Below are positions 12,072 to 23,500 of a stretch of 64,000 nt of DNA, in pieces. The notes below the pieces were generated by a model that worked only from the letters and a program-made list of their open reading frames with translations, was not told the DNA's origin and searched no databases. This DNA comes from Taxillus chinensis (Eukaryota > Streptophyta > Magnoliopsida > Santalales > Loranthaceae), in NCBI GenBank assembly GCA_023512835.1, contig CM042088.1, positions 46,512,699 through 46,576,698 of the forward strand, read 5' to 3'. A program made the position numbers and the translations under genes. Every line of letters begins with the position of its first letter. Within the stretch, counting starts at the first letter, position 1.

Positions 12072-15000
12072 TCAACCGACAACGTGAAAACGACAAGAAC
12101 GACGCCTGTGATAACTACTCAAACCTACCTACCTCTCTCTCTCTCTCTCTCTCTGGCCACAGCTGCTTTCGTTTAGCCTCTTTCTTGCTTTTTTCTTCAA
12201 TCTTCAGTACAGATTTTAGATAATAATAGCCGCCACCTTTTTCCAGAAAGGGCAGCCGGTATTTTCAAAATTACGTTCTTCTTACGGCCAAGGGGCTGCG
12301 GTAACATGCACATTTCGTTTAGTGTTATTTTGGTCTTTTCGCATTACAATTAAGTAGAACCAATAACTACCTCAACCCCTGAAAAACTTTTTTTAAAAGT
12401 TTGGCACCAATTTGATAAAAGGAGCCGGGTACTCACGCCCACCACAATTAAAATATTTCATAAAAATAATTTAATAAATTATTAAAAAAATAAAACATAA
12501 ATATTTCCCTGTGTTATTCAAAAAAAATCGTAAATTATTATTCAAACGTTTATTTATATTTAAATACTTATTCTTGAATAAATATAATAAAAAGTTTAAA
12601 TAAACATGTTCGAATAACATTATTATAATATAAATATAATATTTCAATAAATTATTTACTTATTTATTGTTCAATTTTTTTTATTGAATATCATAAAATA
12701 AAAAAATTATTCTTGACATTTCACATGAAATAAAAAAATAATAGGTATGTTTAGTGTTTTAGGGTGTGAATATCCCTCTTATTAATAAAAAATGTTAAAA
12801 TTATATTGTTTTCATTTTAATCAAAAATTAAAATATTCTTACAAATTAAATATTTAATATTTCCTCTCTATTTTTAAAACAAATATATTCCCCCCTTCAA
12901 ATTTTGTCACCTTATTATCCTTTCCAAATAACAAAAAATACTTAATAAATAATACTTAAATAAATAATAAAAATAAATTGCTAAATAACAAAAAAAGCCT
13001 AAATATATGTTTTTAGTTATTTTAAGCGTAAACATTTATTAAAGAGTATTATAATAATTGGCAATGAGCAATTCTAAATTATAGTGCGAAAGAATACATG
13101 TTTATGATTAAACAATTATTAACTTATTATTTTATTTAACTTTAGTAAGGGTATTATGGCGAATAAACAACTAAATTAAAGTGTGATTTAAGTTATGATT
13201 GAACAACTATGCATGTTTGCATACTATCTCTTCACTCAACAGATTTTACATAAATGTTTTTAAAAATGGAATAAAACGAAACAACTCCCTCACGTTTTAT
13301 TCACACATGGGAGTCATAGTAATTAGATAATTGATTAACAGAATCAAATTAATGAATTATATTAAGTAATTAAATTTCACGATACATAATTTCATTGCAT
13401 TTCTTTTTTATATGTTTTTTAAAAATATTATTTTATTAAAAAAAGCACTTTATTATCATAAACTTAATTTATGTTTGTTTTTTTTAAATACATTGTATTA
13501 GTTTTGTAACTTATAATTAATTCAAAAAAACTATGTATATTATACCATAAAAATGTAATCATTTAATAAAATTTGATTAAATATTATATTAAATTTACAC
13601 TCCTTGATTGTAAAATTTTGAGATCATTTATCATATGTTAATTGCATTGAATATGTTAGTGTAGTGTTTGAAATATATATAAATATATCCTCATATATGT
13701 AAAAAATGTTTTTGTGTGATAGGTTTTAATATTAAATGTTTTATAATTATATTTGCATGAACAATGCTAGGTAGCACCAATATTATAAGCCCCTGTGTCA
13801 TTAGTTTATGGGGTTTTTTACCACAAAAATAAAATAAAACAATCAATCAATTAATGTGACGCATGTCATATTGTCATATTGCCGTTGACGAACCAGGGCC
13901 ACAACCATAGTAAGTAAATTATATCAAAATTGTGGTATTATTTAAAATTTTAATAGGCTAAAAGTGTATGTTAATCTAGTTTGTTAGGTCCATGACATAC
14001 TACAAATAATTTATTCACTTTAAAAGAAATAGTTTTACAACAATTTAGTGAAATGTAATTTCCTTCTCATCTACGTGTTTAATAAGTGATAAATGATTTA
14101 TGCAAACCTTCTTGTGCATACTCGCTATGACGACATTTTATTGGTCAGTGATTTGATCAGACTCTACTCATAATTTGATCAGAACTAATATAAGATTGTC
14201 ATATTAGATGTATGCAAAAGAGACTTTCACAAAATACTTATATGTAGCATTTGCTTTTATTCCTGAATTGAAGCATCCATCAACACTATGAGAAGAGAAG
14301 ACCAATGGAAAATAGAGAAAATTTTTCCCATAAATAGATAAATTAGTATTTTATCTCACTCGCACACTATAAGTGCAATAAAGATAACATTTACTTAATA
14401 ATTATCAAAGGAAAATGCGACACACAAATAGGTTATATACATCCTCATTATATGTTCACAAGTGAATTACTTATATAAGAGCATTAGTAGTAGATTTTTT
14501 TTATAGAGACCTGTTTCTATATATTTAAGGGGAAAAAATTAAAAAAAATCACAAAATCATTTCAATAACAGATATCTTATATTTAATTTTCTTCATAACG
14601 TATCTATAATATTTTTCAATATATTAAGAAATATTTTTTACTTATTATAATTATTAAATTATATTTTTTTAACATTTCTTTTTCACATTTTTCATAATAT
14701 TTATTTTATTTAATATTAATTTAAAATAATAATATTAAATAAAAAATTAAATATAAAATATTATTTAAATGATATAAAGAGTGATTTAGAAAATTTATTG
14801 TAATGTATATTTATATAAAGAAGTAAAAAATAAATTTAAAATAAATTTTTAAAAAAATAATTTAAAAAATAGTTAAAACGATAATAAAAATATTCATAAG
14901 CGAATTACGTATATAACTTATTTAAAAATTTTCATTGCTAAAAAACAATCCATGATGAACAAATTTATTGATTAAATTAAACCAGCTAAATAATATTTTA

Positions 15001-15858
15001 AATTTAAATAAAATTTCCCCTCTCTCCATTCCATCACCGAACAAACCCGTTCGGTGAAATAAGCTCTCTCCGTCATCTCCCGGCCATCACAGTGCAATCC
15101 TTAATGGCCCCGGGGTGCTGAAGATGAGCAATTTGGCCGGCAGCCTCAACCGTGGGAGTTGGGACGAAAGCGACGGTACCTGGGAGAATAAGATCCATAG
15201 CACAATGTCATACATTAAAGCAAAAAAGAAAAAGAAAGTGCATAGATAGACAATATGATGGAACAATTCCATCATCAACGACACATACATGTTCTAGAGC
15301 TACTTCAATGATTACAAACCCAATACAAATTGAGGATCAAAGAAATCATAAACTTGCCTCCAATCTGCTTAATCCCCATGAAGGCATCTGGCAGCAGGCA
15401 AAACAAATCCTTTCCTTCCTCCCCTCACAGCGTACCACGTACACATACATACGAGCCCGACAACAGCGTATTGCATCAAAACAAAAGCTATAATTTGCTT
15501 AACGAAAAACACGGCAAATGAAATTAATTCCTACCCCCGTCGTATCCAGCGAGTGAGGTCTTCTCCTTCTTAACTTTTAATGAACACCGCGGAGGGGTCT
15601 CAAAATAGAGCGAGGCCTGAGTCATCGCGAGAGGCGACGCTTTGCTATCTCTTGCGGTGTTCATGGAGTTGGAATGAGAACGGCGTGACCGTTCCGAAGC
15701 GCACCGCTGTAATATAAATTGTGGTCACTGGTCGTGGTCGTGGTCGTTCTTCCAGCTACCCCAATTAAAACACGGTGTCGTTTATCTTATTTTAATGAAA
15801 CACGCTGTAAAAATGGCTGTGTAGCCTTCAAATCTCATTCATTCCTCCTACGGCGGCG
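12072..15858. other. Intergenic region, AT-rich, with a GC-richer promoter stretch at its right end
   Basis: The first 150 bp are the DEG2 promoter side and include a CT microsatellite (about 12130-12152). From 12400 to 15000 the DNA is very AT-rich and I see no gene. From 15040 to 15858 composition is less biased and should include the promoter of the carrier gene at 15859. A 41-codon open frame on the minus strand (15073-15198, starting MDLILPGTVAFVP) sits there; I do not recognise it and do not call it a gene. Confidence 0.5.
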
Positions 15859-17935
15859 ATGGATCGCCCTTCTGATCCCGTAAAACCGTCACGTTCAGGT
15901 TTGCTTTCTCTTCCACTTTTCTTTTCTGCCTTGTTTTTGTTGTCGCAACCAAACACACCCATCCCCGCACACATATAGAAGATGTAGCAATCAATCTGGT
16001 CCGGCGTGTTTATTTCAATATATACATATAAATTATTCGTGAATTGAAGTGATTACTCGTCCCAGGGACTGCGAAAGTAGCAGACAGAAGTCGTTATTGG
16101 GCGGTATCAGCGACCGATGTCGCGTATCACTTGGGGACGAGCGGGATGTCCGTGGCGGTGGCTACTGCCATTACCCACCCCATAGGTTTTCCACTTTCCT
16201 CTTCAACGGACCTTTTCTCATTCAATTTTATATTACACACACACACACATGTATATGTAGGTTGTTTTCGTTTTCATTTTCATATTAATTACACTAATAT
16301 TAAATGCACCAAAACGGGTATTTGATGAATTTAATCTCAAAACGAGGCGGTTTCACTTACAAGTTACAACCCAATTGAACTGCCCTCATACCCCTGTATA
16401 TTTTAAAACAAACAATCAATTAACTTTCCGTTTCATGTTGTCTCATATCGTCTGTTTAATGGGTTCCTTGGTTTTTGTCTAATTTGGTACTTGAGTCCCC
16501 ACCACCCATTGGCCATTTAGTTGTCTGTGCTAGTGAGCGTTGTTGTTCATAAGCTGGATGTTTGCGTTTGCGTTACTCTTATTTTAAAAGTTCACATGTA
16601 TGCTATGCTTCATCTGCTGGCTATATTGATATCTGATTGATTAGCTTCAACTTGCAATGCAGATGTCCTCAAAGTCAGGCTACAAATGCAACTTGTTGGC
16701 CAGAAAGGCCCCTTAGCTGGACTGGTATTTTTACAGCTTTGCTGTCATTTTTCATTCATTCATCCATCCTAGTTTCTTCTCGCTCAACTCAAATGTTGTA
16801 GTTTTTTGTAACATTTTTAAGGGTCCGCACTCTGCAGGGACCTCTTTTTGTGCAACAAGTTAGAAATGAAGGCCTCCGGTCTATGTATCTGGGATTGACA
16901 CCAGCTCTGGCACGCTCCATGACTTATGGTGGCCTTCGTCTGGGCTTGTATCAACCCACAAAGTATGTCTGTGAGCGGACTTTTGGTTTTACTAATATCT
17001 TCATGAAGATCGCATCTGGGGCATTTGCTGGGGCTGCAGCAACTGCAGTATCCAACCCGCTAGAAGTCATAAAGGTTTTTTTTTTCTGCTGATCTTGAGG
17101 GTTTTCCAAATTCAATTTACATTTTAAAATTTTTTTACAGTTGGACTTAGAAAACGTTGCCTTGTTTCCCATTTTTTAGGTGCGGTTGCAGATGAATTCA
17201 AAATTGGACACTGGAGGAGCGATCGGAGTAACACGCCAAATTGTCTCGCAAGAAGGAATCAAGGCTCTTTGGAAAGGGGTTGGCCCTGCTATGTCTAGGG
17301 CTGCTGCTTTGACCGCATCGCAGCTGGCAACATATGATGAATCCAAGCGGGTCAAGTTCTGAGCATATTTTTTCCTTTTGAATACCTCCACCCTAATATT
17401 TCACTATTGATTGGAAGTATGATAGAACTTGCGCAGGTTATCATAAGGCAGACATCTCTTGAAGAAGGTTTTTTTCTGCATTTCATGTATGTTCTACTTA
17501 ATTTTGTTATTCTTATCATATTCATTGGATGTTTCTGATTTTGTTGGACATTGGAATTTAGAAACCTGAACTCTTCATTGCTCTGTCTTGATCACCAATG
17601 AAGCTCGAGTGCAGTAGCAGGAGTACTGAGTACCCTTATAACTGCACCAATGGACATGGTAAAAACCCGCCTGATGCTGCAGCGAGAATCTGAAGGGATT
17701 GGAAAATATAAAAATGGATTCCATTGTGCATACCAGGTGTTCCCTTTTGTTTTGACTAGTTTTGTCTTAGCTTGATTATCTTCTTCCTTTATATATTTGA
17801 TTGGTTATTTATTCTATCATTGTGTTGATCCCTTTTTTAGAAGAGCTTTTACTTCCCACCATTGGGTATTTTATTTAATAAATTTGTAGTCAAGTGTATT
17901 TAATATTTCAAGGTATGGCTTACTTAGGCAGATTA

Positions 17936-17987
<52 letters not shown>

Positions 17988-18875
17988 GGTAAGAATGATT
18001 CACACAGTACACTCATATTTCCATGCAGGGCTCACATTATTTGGGTTCTTCTATTTACGTAACCAATGCTGACGTTTATCTTGACTTAGCATTTCCCCTC
18101 CCAAGATGAGAATTGTGGAGGCACAAAAAAGAACAGAAATATGTATGCATACATCCGGGGGCAAACATGTTTACATGCATAGATGATTATACAAATTGAA
18201 CAAGAATATTTATTCTATTATATAAGCGCGAGCACTTGCCCTTTGGTGTCATCCTTTTTGTTTACAAAGTTACCCCTCTAAAATGATATATCTCTGCAGT
18301 GAAACAGTGGAAAAACTGCCCCTTGTAAATGAAACTGTCCCATTAAAGGCGGTGTAGAGAAAATAAATGGGAAGAAATTTATTTCAACAAGAAATTTGTT
18401 TTAATTGATTTTATATACAAAAAATTAAAATTAAAATTTGAGCACCACCAGAGCTTGTAATAAGCTTGCATATGTTCCAACTGGGTCGGTCTTTTCTGTC
18501 TAATTTGTTCACTTTCATGTGGTTTCAGGTTATTCTTACAGAAGGCCCCAGATCACTCTATAAAGGGTGAGTATTCAATGCTGGCCCAGATATCATTTAG
18601 CGATTACTCTTGTCACATGTATTACATATTAGGCTTACATGTTGTATGGATTGTATCTTTTTTTTTTTTTTATGGTAGTCCTCACAATCTCACAATATCT
18701 GTTTTGTATAGTTTTGCCCCCCCTCCCCTGCATTCATTATCCACATTTACAGCGTTTTATATATTGAAACATTGTCAGGGGCTTTGCCATCTTTGCAAGA
18801 TTGGGTCCTCAAACCACAATTATCTTCCTAGTGGCTGAGCAGCTTCGCAAGCTTTCTGGTCTGGATGCGATATAA
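15859..18875 (+). CDS. Mitochondrial substrate carrier family protein (uncoupling/dicarboxylate carrier-like, ucpB type)
   Basis: A SLC25-type inner-membrane carrier of six helices in three repeats. I infer nine exons: 15859-15898, 16066-16185, 16663-16724, 16838-17074, 17180-17350, 17437-17486, 17604-17736, 18529-18566 and 18779-18875. They join into an open frame of 315 aa. The three carrier signatures Px[DE]xxKxR are visible: PIDVLKVR (P52), PLEVIKVR (P148) and PMDMVKTR (P242). The protein ends at KLSGLDAI. The start is the first ATG and gives a short hydrophilic N-terminus. The sequence is closest in my memory to plant proteins annotated ucpB-like, near the UCP/dicarboxylate carriers. The transported substrate cannot be read from sequence. 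A 46-bp GT microsatellite lies in intron 7. Confidence 0.88.
17939..17985. repeat. (GT)n microsatellite in carrier-gene intron 7
   Basis: About 23 uninterrupted GT units between exons 17604-17736 and 18529-18566. Likely length-polymorphic. Confidence 0.95.
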
Positions 18876-20574
18876 ATCATACGAGGGAACCTCTGTTTGC
18901 AATTGCAACATTTGTTGTGTTACTTCATTCCAAGCAGCCCATTGCTGTCCATATTGCCTGCAACTCGGTTGAGTTTTAACTTTAAACAGCGCGGCGGGGA
19001 ACCAAAGTTTAAGCTGGTTGGTGGCCCCATCCGAATAGGTAAAACAGCCAGACACCATGACCTCACATCGACACGGTTCATTTTCTGAATCTAATGTTAG
19101 TTTTTATTTTTCTTCAATTTGTTTCTAATTGGAATTTTGCTGTACCCAATCGATTGGAAGTTTTGTTTGATTATACGTACCCACCCAATTCATTGTATTG
19201 CAGTTTTGATTTGTCATTGTAATAGCCATTGAAATGGCAATAAAGGTTGCGGTTTCATGCTCTCTTCCAGTCCCAATAATATTTCATTTGTTCGATTGCT
19301 TCCCTTCCCCCACTAGCCCAATACTGATAAGCATGGTTTGGTGGTTCGCTTTGGTTGATTGTTGAACTGCCACAATATTGAAATTTGGTAGGCAACAAAA
19401 TGAGATATGGGTATAAGCAGCCTTCAGTGATGGGGTGTATAAAGGAAATGATTCATGAGAAACTACATTAGTGCTTATATCATAGTCGTATCTACTTTAG
19501 CAAGCCAATCAGTACAGTAGTTGACTTCACGGTAGATGTGAGATCTTGGTGATCTAGCTCCTCTGCAAAAGCGTGTTACAAAAGGAGATAAGACTGGCTT
19601 TTAGATGCAGAAGGTTGAAGGAGTGTAGAGCCGTCAACACCTAATACAAAAGTTGTTCTTTCGTATAAGTCTTCGTGCATAATTGAGTTGGATCAATAAA
19701 ATACTGTTAGGCGCCAAAAAAATTTATATGTAGCATTGTTCAGTCTTTTAACGCATTCAAGATGTCTTATTAAGTGGCTGGATTGGCGGTTAGGAACCTA
19801 TTTAAGTATTTTAAAATATGAAAAGAAAATTAAAATTAATATTTTATTAGAATATCTAAAAGTATTATTGAGATTATTATTTAATACGATAAAAATAAAT
19901 TGCAAATTTTAACAGTTAAATCTCTACTAAATTTATTTAATACTAATATAATTTTGACTGAGATTGGCAATTTTTCGTTTAAATTAAAACATAAGAATGA
20001 AATAAGTTAAATTTGACATTTCTTTCTTTTATATAATAAGAGGAGATGATGTATGCTGACCGTTGAAGTCTTCATCTGGCTATAATATATCTACCGAGAC
20101 TCCGCACAGTGGGGTCGTACTCGTACAGTGGAATCACGAATATATATATATAAATTTAGATACTATATATTAATTGCAACTGTAATAATTTATTCCGTCA
20201 GGGATAAAAAAGTTTGAATAATTTACAACGGAACGGAGGCCGCCGGGGAGTGGAAGGGCATTTCCGTCAGTCAATATCACATGGATCAGACTAACATAAT
20301 TACGAACGCACACCCACAGAGAACAACTGGAATGGCATTTCCGTAGATACTTCCTACACCCGGGGGCATTTTGTTGGCATGTAACCGCAATCTACCCTTC
20401 CCTCTGGCCTCTGTGTGTGTGTGTCGTACGCCAAAGCCCAAGAGCGAGCGAGCGAGCGAGACCGACCCCACGCGGCGATACGGCCGAAGGCGATCTCGAA
20501 GGAGCGAGTAAGCGCGACTGACTGGAAACAGGAGAGAGAAGGAGAAGAGAAGAAGTGAAGAGAGGTTGACATTA
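18876..20574. other. Intergenic region between carrier and BRN-like genes
   Basis: It holds the 3' UTR of the carrier gene, a decayed LINE fragment near 19440-19640 (listed separately), AT-rich DNA, and from about 20220 a GC-richer promoter and leader for the gene at 20575. That leader contains a CG-rich GAGCGAGCGAGCGAG tract near 20443-20460. Confidence 0.5.
19440..19640 (-). mobile_element. Degenerate LINE (non-LTR) RNase H-like fragment
   Basis: The minus strand translates in one frame to a piece containing HIYREVNYCTDWLAKV (19492-19545), preceded by a segment ending NTLLQRS. This matches the end of the RNase H-like domain of plant non-LTR retrotransposons, where H.YRE.N..AD.LA is conserved. 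Stop codons interrupt it on both sides, so it is a dead fragment. Confidence 0.55.
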
Positions 20575-23500
20575 ATGGCGGAAGGAGAAAATCCGAGAAA
20601 ATCGAGGGAAGAGGAGGAGAGAGTGAAGCTCTTCATAGGTCAAGTCCCCAAGCACATGACCGAAGCTCAGTTACTCGCAATGTTCACAGACTTCGCCATA
20701 GTCGACGAGGTCAACATAATCAAGGACAAGACTACGCGAGCCTCCCGAGGTTTCCCCAAACTCGTCTCTCTCTCTCTCTCACACACACACGCACTCGCGC
20801 GCGCGCGCGCGCTCACACACACACACACACACACACACACAGTCACACGCACAGTCACAGTCTCTCTAATTCAATGTATTTCAAATCCCGCCGCATTACA
20901 TTTTTTTTGGATCGATTTGAATGTTTGGGGTTCGATCTGCGCGGATGTTTATTAGATTAATTAGTGTCGTATAATGCTGTTTGCGAACCCTACGCGTGTG
21001 TGTGTTACCCCTTGGTTTTGGTTGTGGTTATTGCAGGATGTTGTTTTCTCTCCTGTCCTTCCAGGCTCGAAGCAGACAAAGTGGTCAATGCGTGCCATAA
21101 TAAGCGAACCCTCCCTGGGGTTAGTGCAACTCTATTATCTCTCTCTCTCTTTTTTTTTTTTTTTAAATAAAATAAAATAAAAATTATAAAACGTATTTTT
21201 ATTGTTGAGCTGAGCATTGCTTTGTTAATTATTTGTCTACATCACCGGTGCTACTACTTCCTAAACGCTCAGTTTATTATTGATATATCTGTAACGTCTC
21301 CTTTTCTATAGACCTCGATCAACACCACTCGTCACTCATAGGCAGTTGCGTCTTGAATAATTCGCAATGCACGCTATTTATTTATTTTTACTTACGTTTT
21401 CCTTTAACAAATGCTTTTATTATGATCATCGCACATAAATTAATTGCACCGGTTACTGTATAGCTACGGTTTTATTTTTTTTTAAATATTAATATTAATT
21501 TCCTTCGTATGTATGTGCACTTAATTAAATAATATCAATATTGAAAGCAGTTCATAATCTTCTGTCCAATTCAGGCGTCTAGTCCATTGCAAGTGAAGTA
21601 TGCAGATGGCGAGTTGGAAAGGCTGGGTATGCTCTACACGTTAAATAATTAAAGGCTGCTATTCATGGCATGCAATTACTTATTTTGTTGTTATTTTTCC
21701 ATCATTGGTATTATGCAGAACACAAACTCTTCGTTGGTATGCTTCCAAAAAATGTTTCTGAATCTGAGGTATCTGATCTATTTTCTATGTATGGAAATAT
21801 AAAAGAATTACAAATTCTACGTGGATCCCCGCAGACTAGCAAAGGTACATCTATCGACATGCCAATGTCTTTCAGTGGCTCGTAAATTCCAATGTAATCC
21901 AAGAGCTTGAATTCATCACGAGAAGTTATAGTAGTCTTGGTTATGGCAGGATGTGCTTTTCTTAAATATGAGACGAAGGAGCAAGCTCTTGCAGCTTTAG
22001 AAGCTGTTAACGGAAAGTATAAGATGGAGGTTTGAGTTTGTACCCTATATTATTTTGTCAATGTTTACTCCTGTAAATATGTCCTACGTTTGTCCCAAGA
22101 GTTTTCTATATGGAAGACATTTTGCTGTCGCTGTTTTTTATTTTTAATTTTGTTTAATGAAGGAAGGACCATATGGTCCATATGTTAGCAGTCCAACATT
22201 AGCTCATCTCTTTCTGATTTTGTAACAACTTTTTGTAGAAAAATATGTGGTTTCTTGAAAGGTCAAACCCTTAATGATAGTTAAAGTCATGTTATGAATC
22301 TATAATGATCAATACTGGTTGTTTCTTGCCTGCAGAAATTACTTTAGTAACCAGCAATTTTTATGGAAGTACCTTTTATAGTAGTTGTTTTAAAAACTCC
22401 AATTTGTCCATGTGTGACTGAACTAAAATCTTTTTCTTCATAAAATCTTCTGTGCAACAATATGGCTAATGTTAACCACCAATTGTAGTTTCAACATTTC
22501 AAGTTATTTGATTTTAATCATTGTTTTACGTGTAGTCGTGTTTCACTACTCTACGTACTCATGTGCATGATAGTTGATATGAAATCTAACTGGAAGAATT
22601 ATTATTATTTTTTGTGTATTATTTCAATCAATGTTATATACATATATAACACAAGATGTGTTAAATTAAGGAAAGTAATAACTACATATATATTTTTATA
22701 GATAACTACAAATATTCACATAGTTAATTCTAAATCTACAACTAATATAACTTCGACATAGAGTGGTCATTAATACTCCTGGTCATGCCAAACTAACCAA
22801 GTGCTTGGGGAGATGTCCAAACCAAGGTCGAGGAGATTGTTTCAAACTGTATAGAGACTTTCACAAATGGCAAACTTTAGAAGTCTCCTCTGAACAATGA
22901 ATCTAGGTGGTTGAGTTATATAAATCCCCTTATCAAGAATGTCCTTGTGAAATACATCACTGATATCTAATTGGTGTAGTGGCTAGCGGTGAACAACACC
23001 AAGAGACATCTAGATGTGAACAGATGCCATCCTAGCAATGGGAGAAAATGTTTCATTATAATCTACGTCATAGGCCTGACTCTTTACCAATCAAGCGAGC
23101 TTTGAGGTGATTTAATGATCCATCTGGGTGAACCTTGATTGTGAAGTCCCACTTGCAATCAATTGCCTTTTGCCAAGTGGGAGAGGACAAAGATTTCATC
23201 TCTCATTTGTTTACAGAGCTCACATTTCATCTTACATAACATTAAACCACACAAAGTCTTTGGCACATTCTTAGGAATAGAGTAACTGTCAAAAAAAGTT
23301 GGTGGTTGTGTCATTTGTAGATAAGGTTGTGTAGGAACAAAAGTGGTCAAGGAAATTTCTGGGGCTGGGGCATTAGCGTGAGCCTACAAAGAATAATGTG
23401 AAGGTCAAGATTTAGATATGTGAGGCAGTGGGATTGGAGCTGGAATTTGGGGACAAGATGAGGTAGAGTTAGGAGGGTTAGGTGCTTGTGTAGGAGATTG

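Noticed and set aside
20286..20636. Minus-strand 116-codon frame overlapping BRN-like exon 1
   Set aside because: Shadow of the leader and exon 1; Ser/Leu-rich low complexity.
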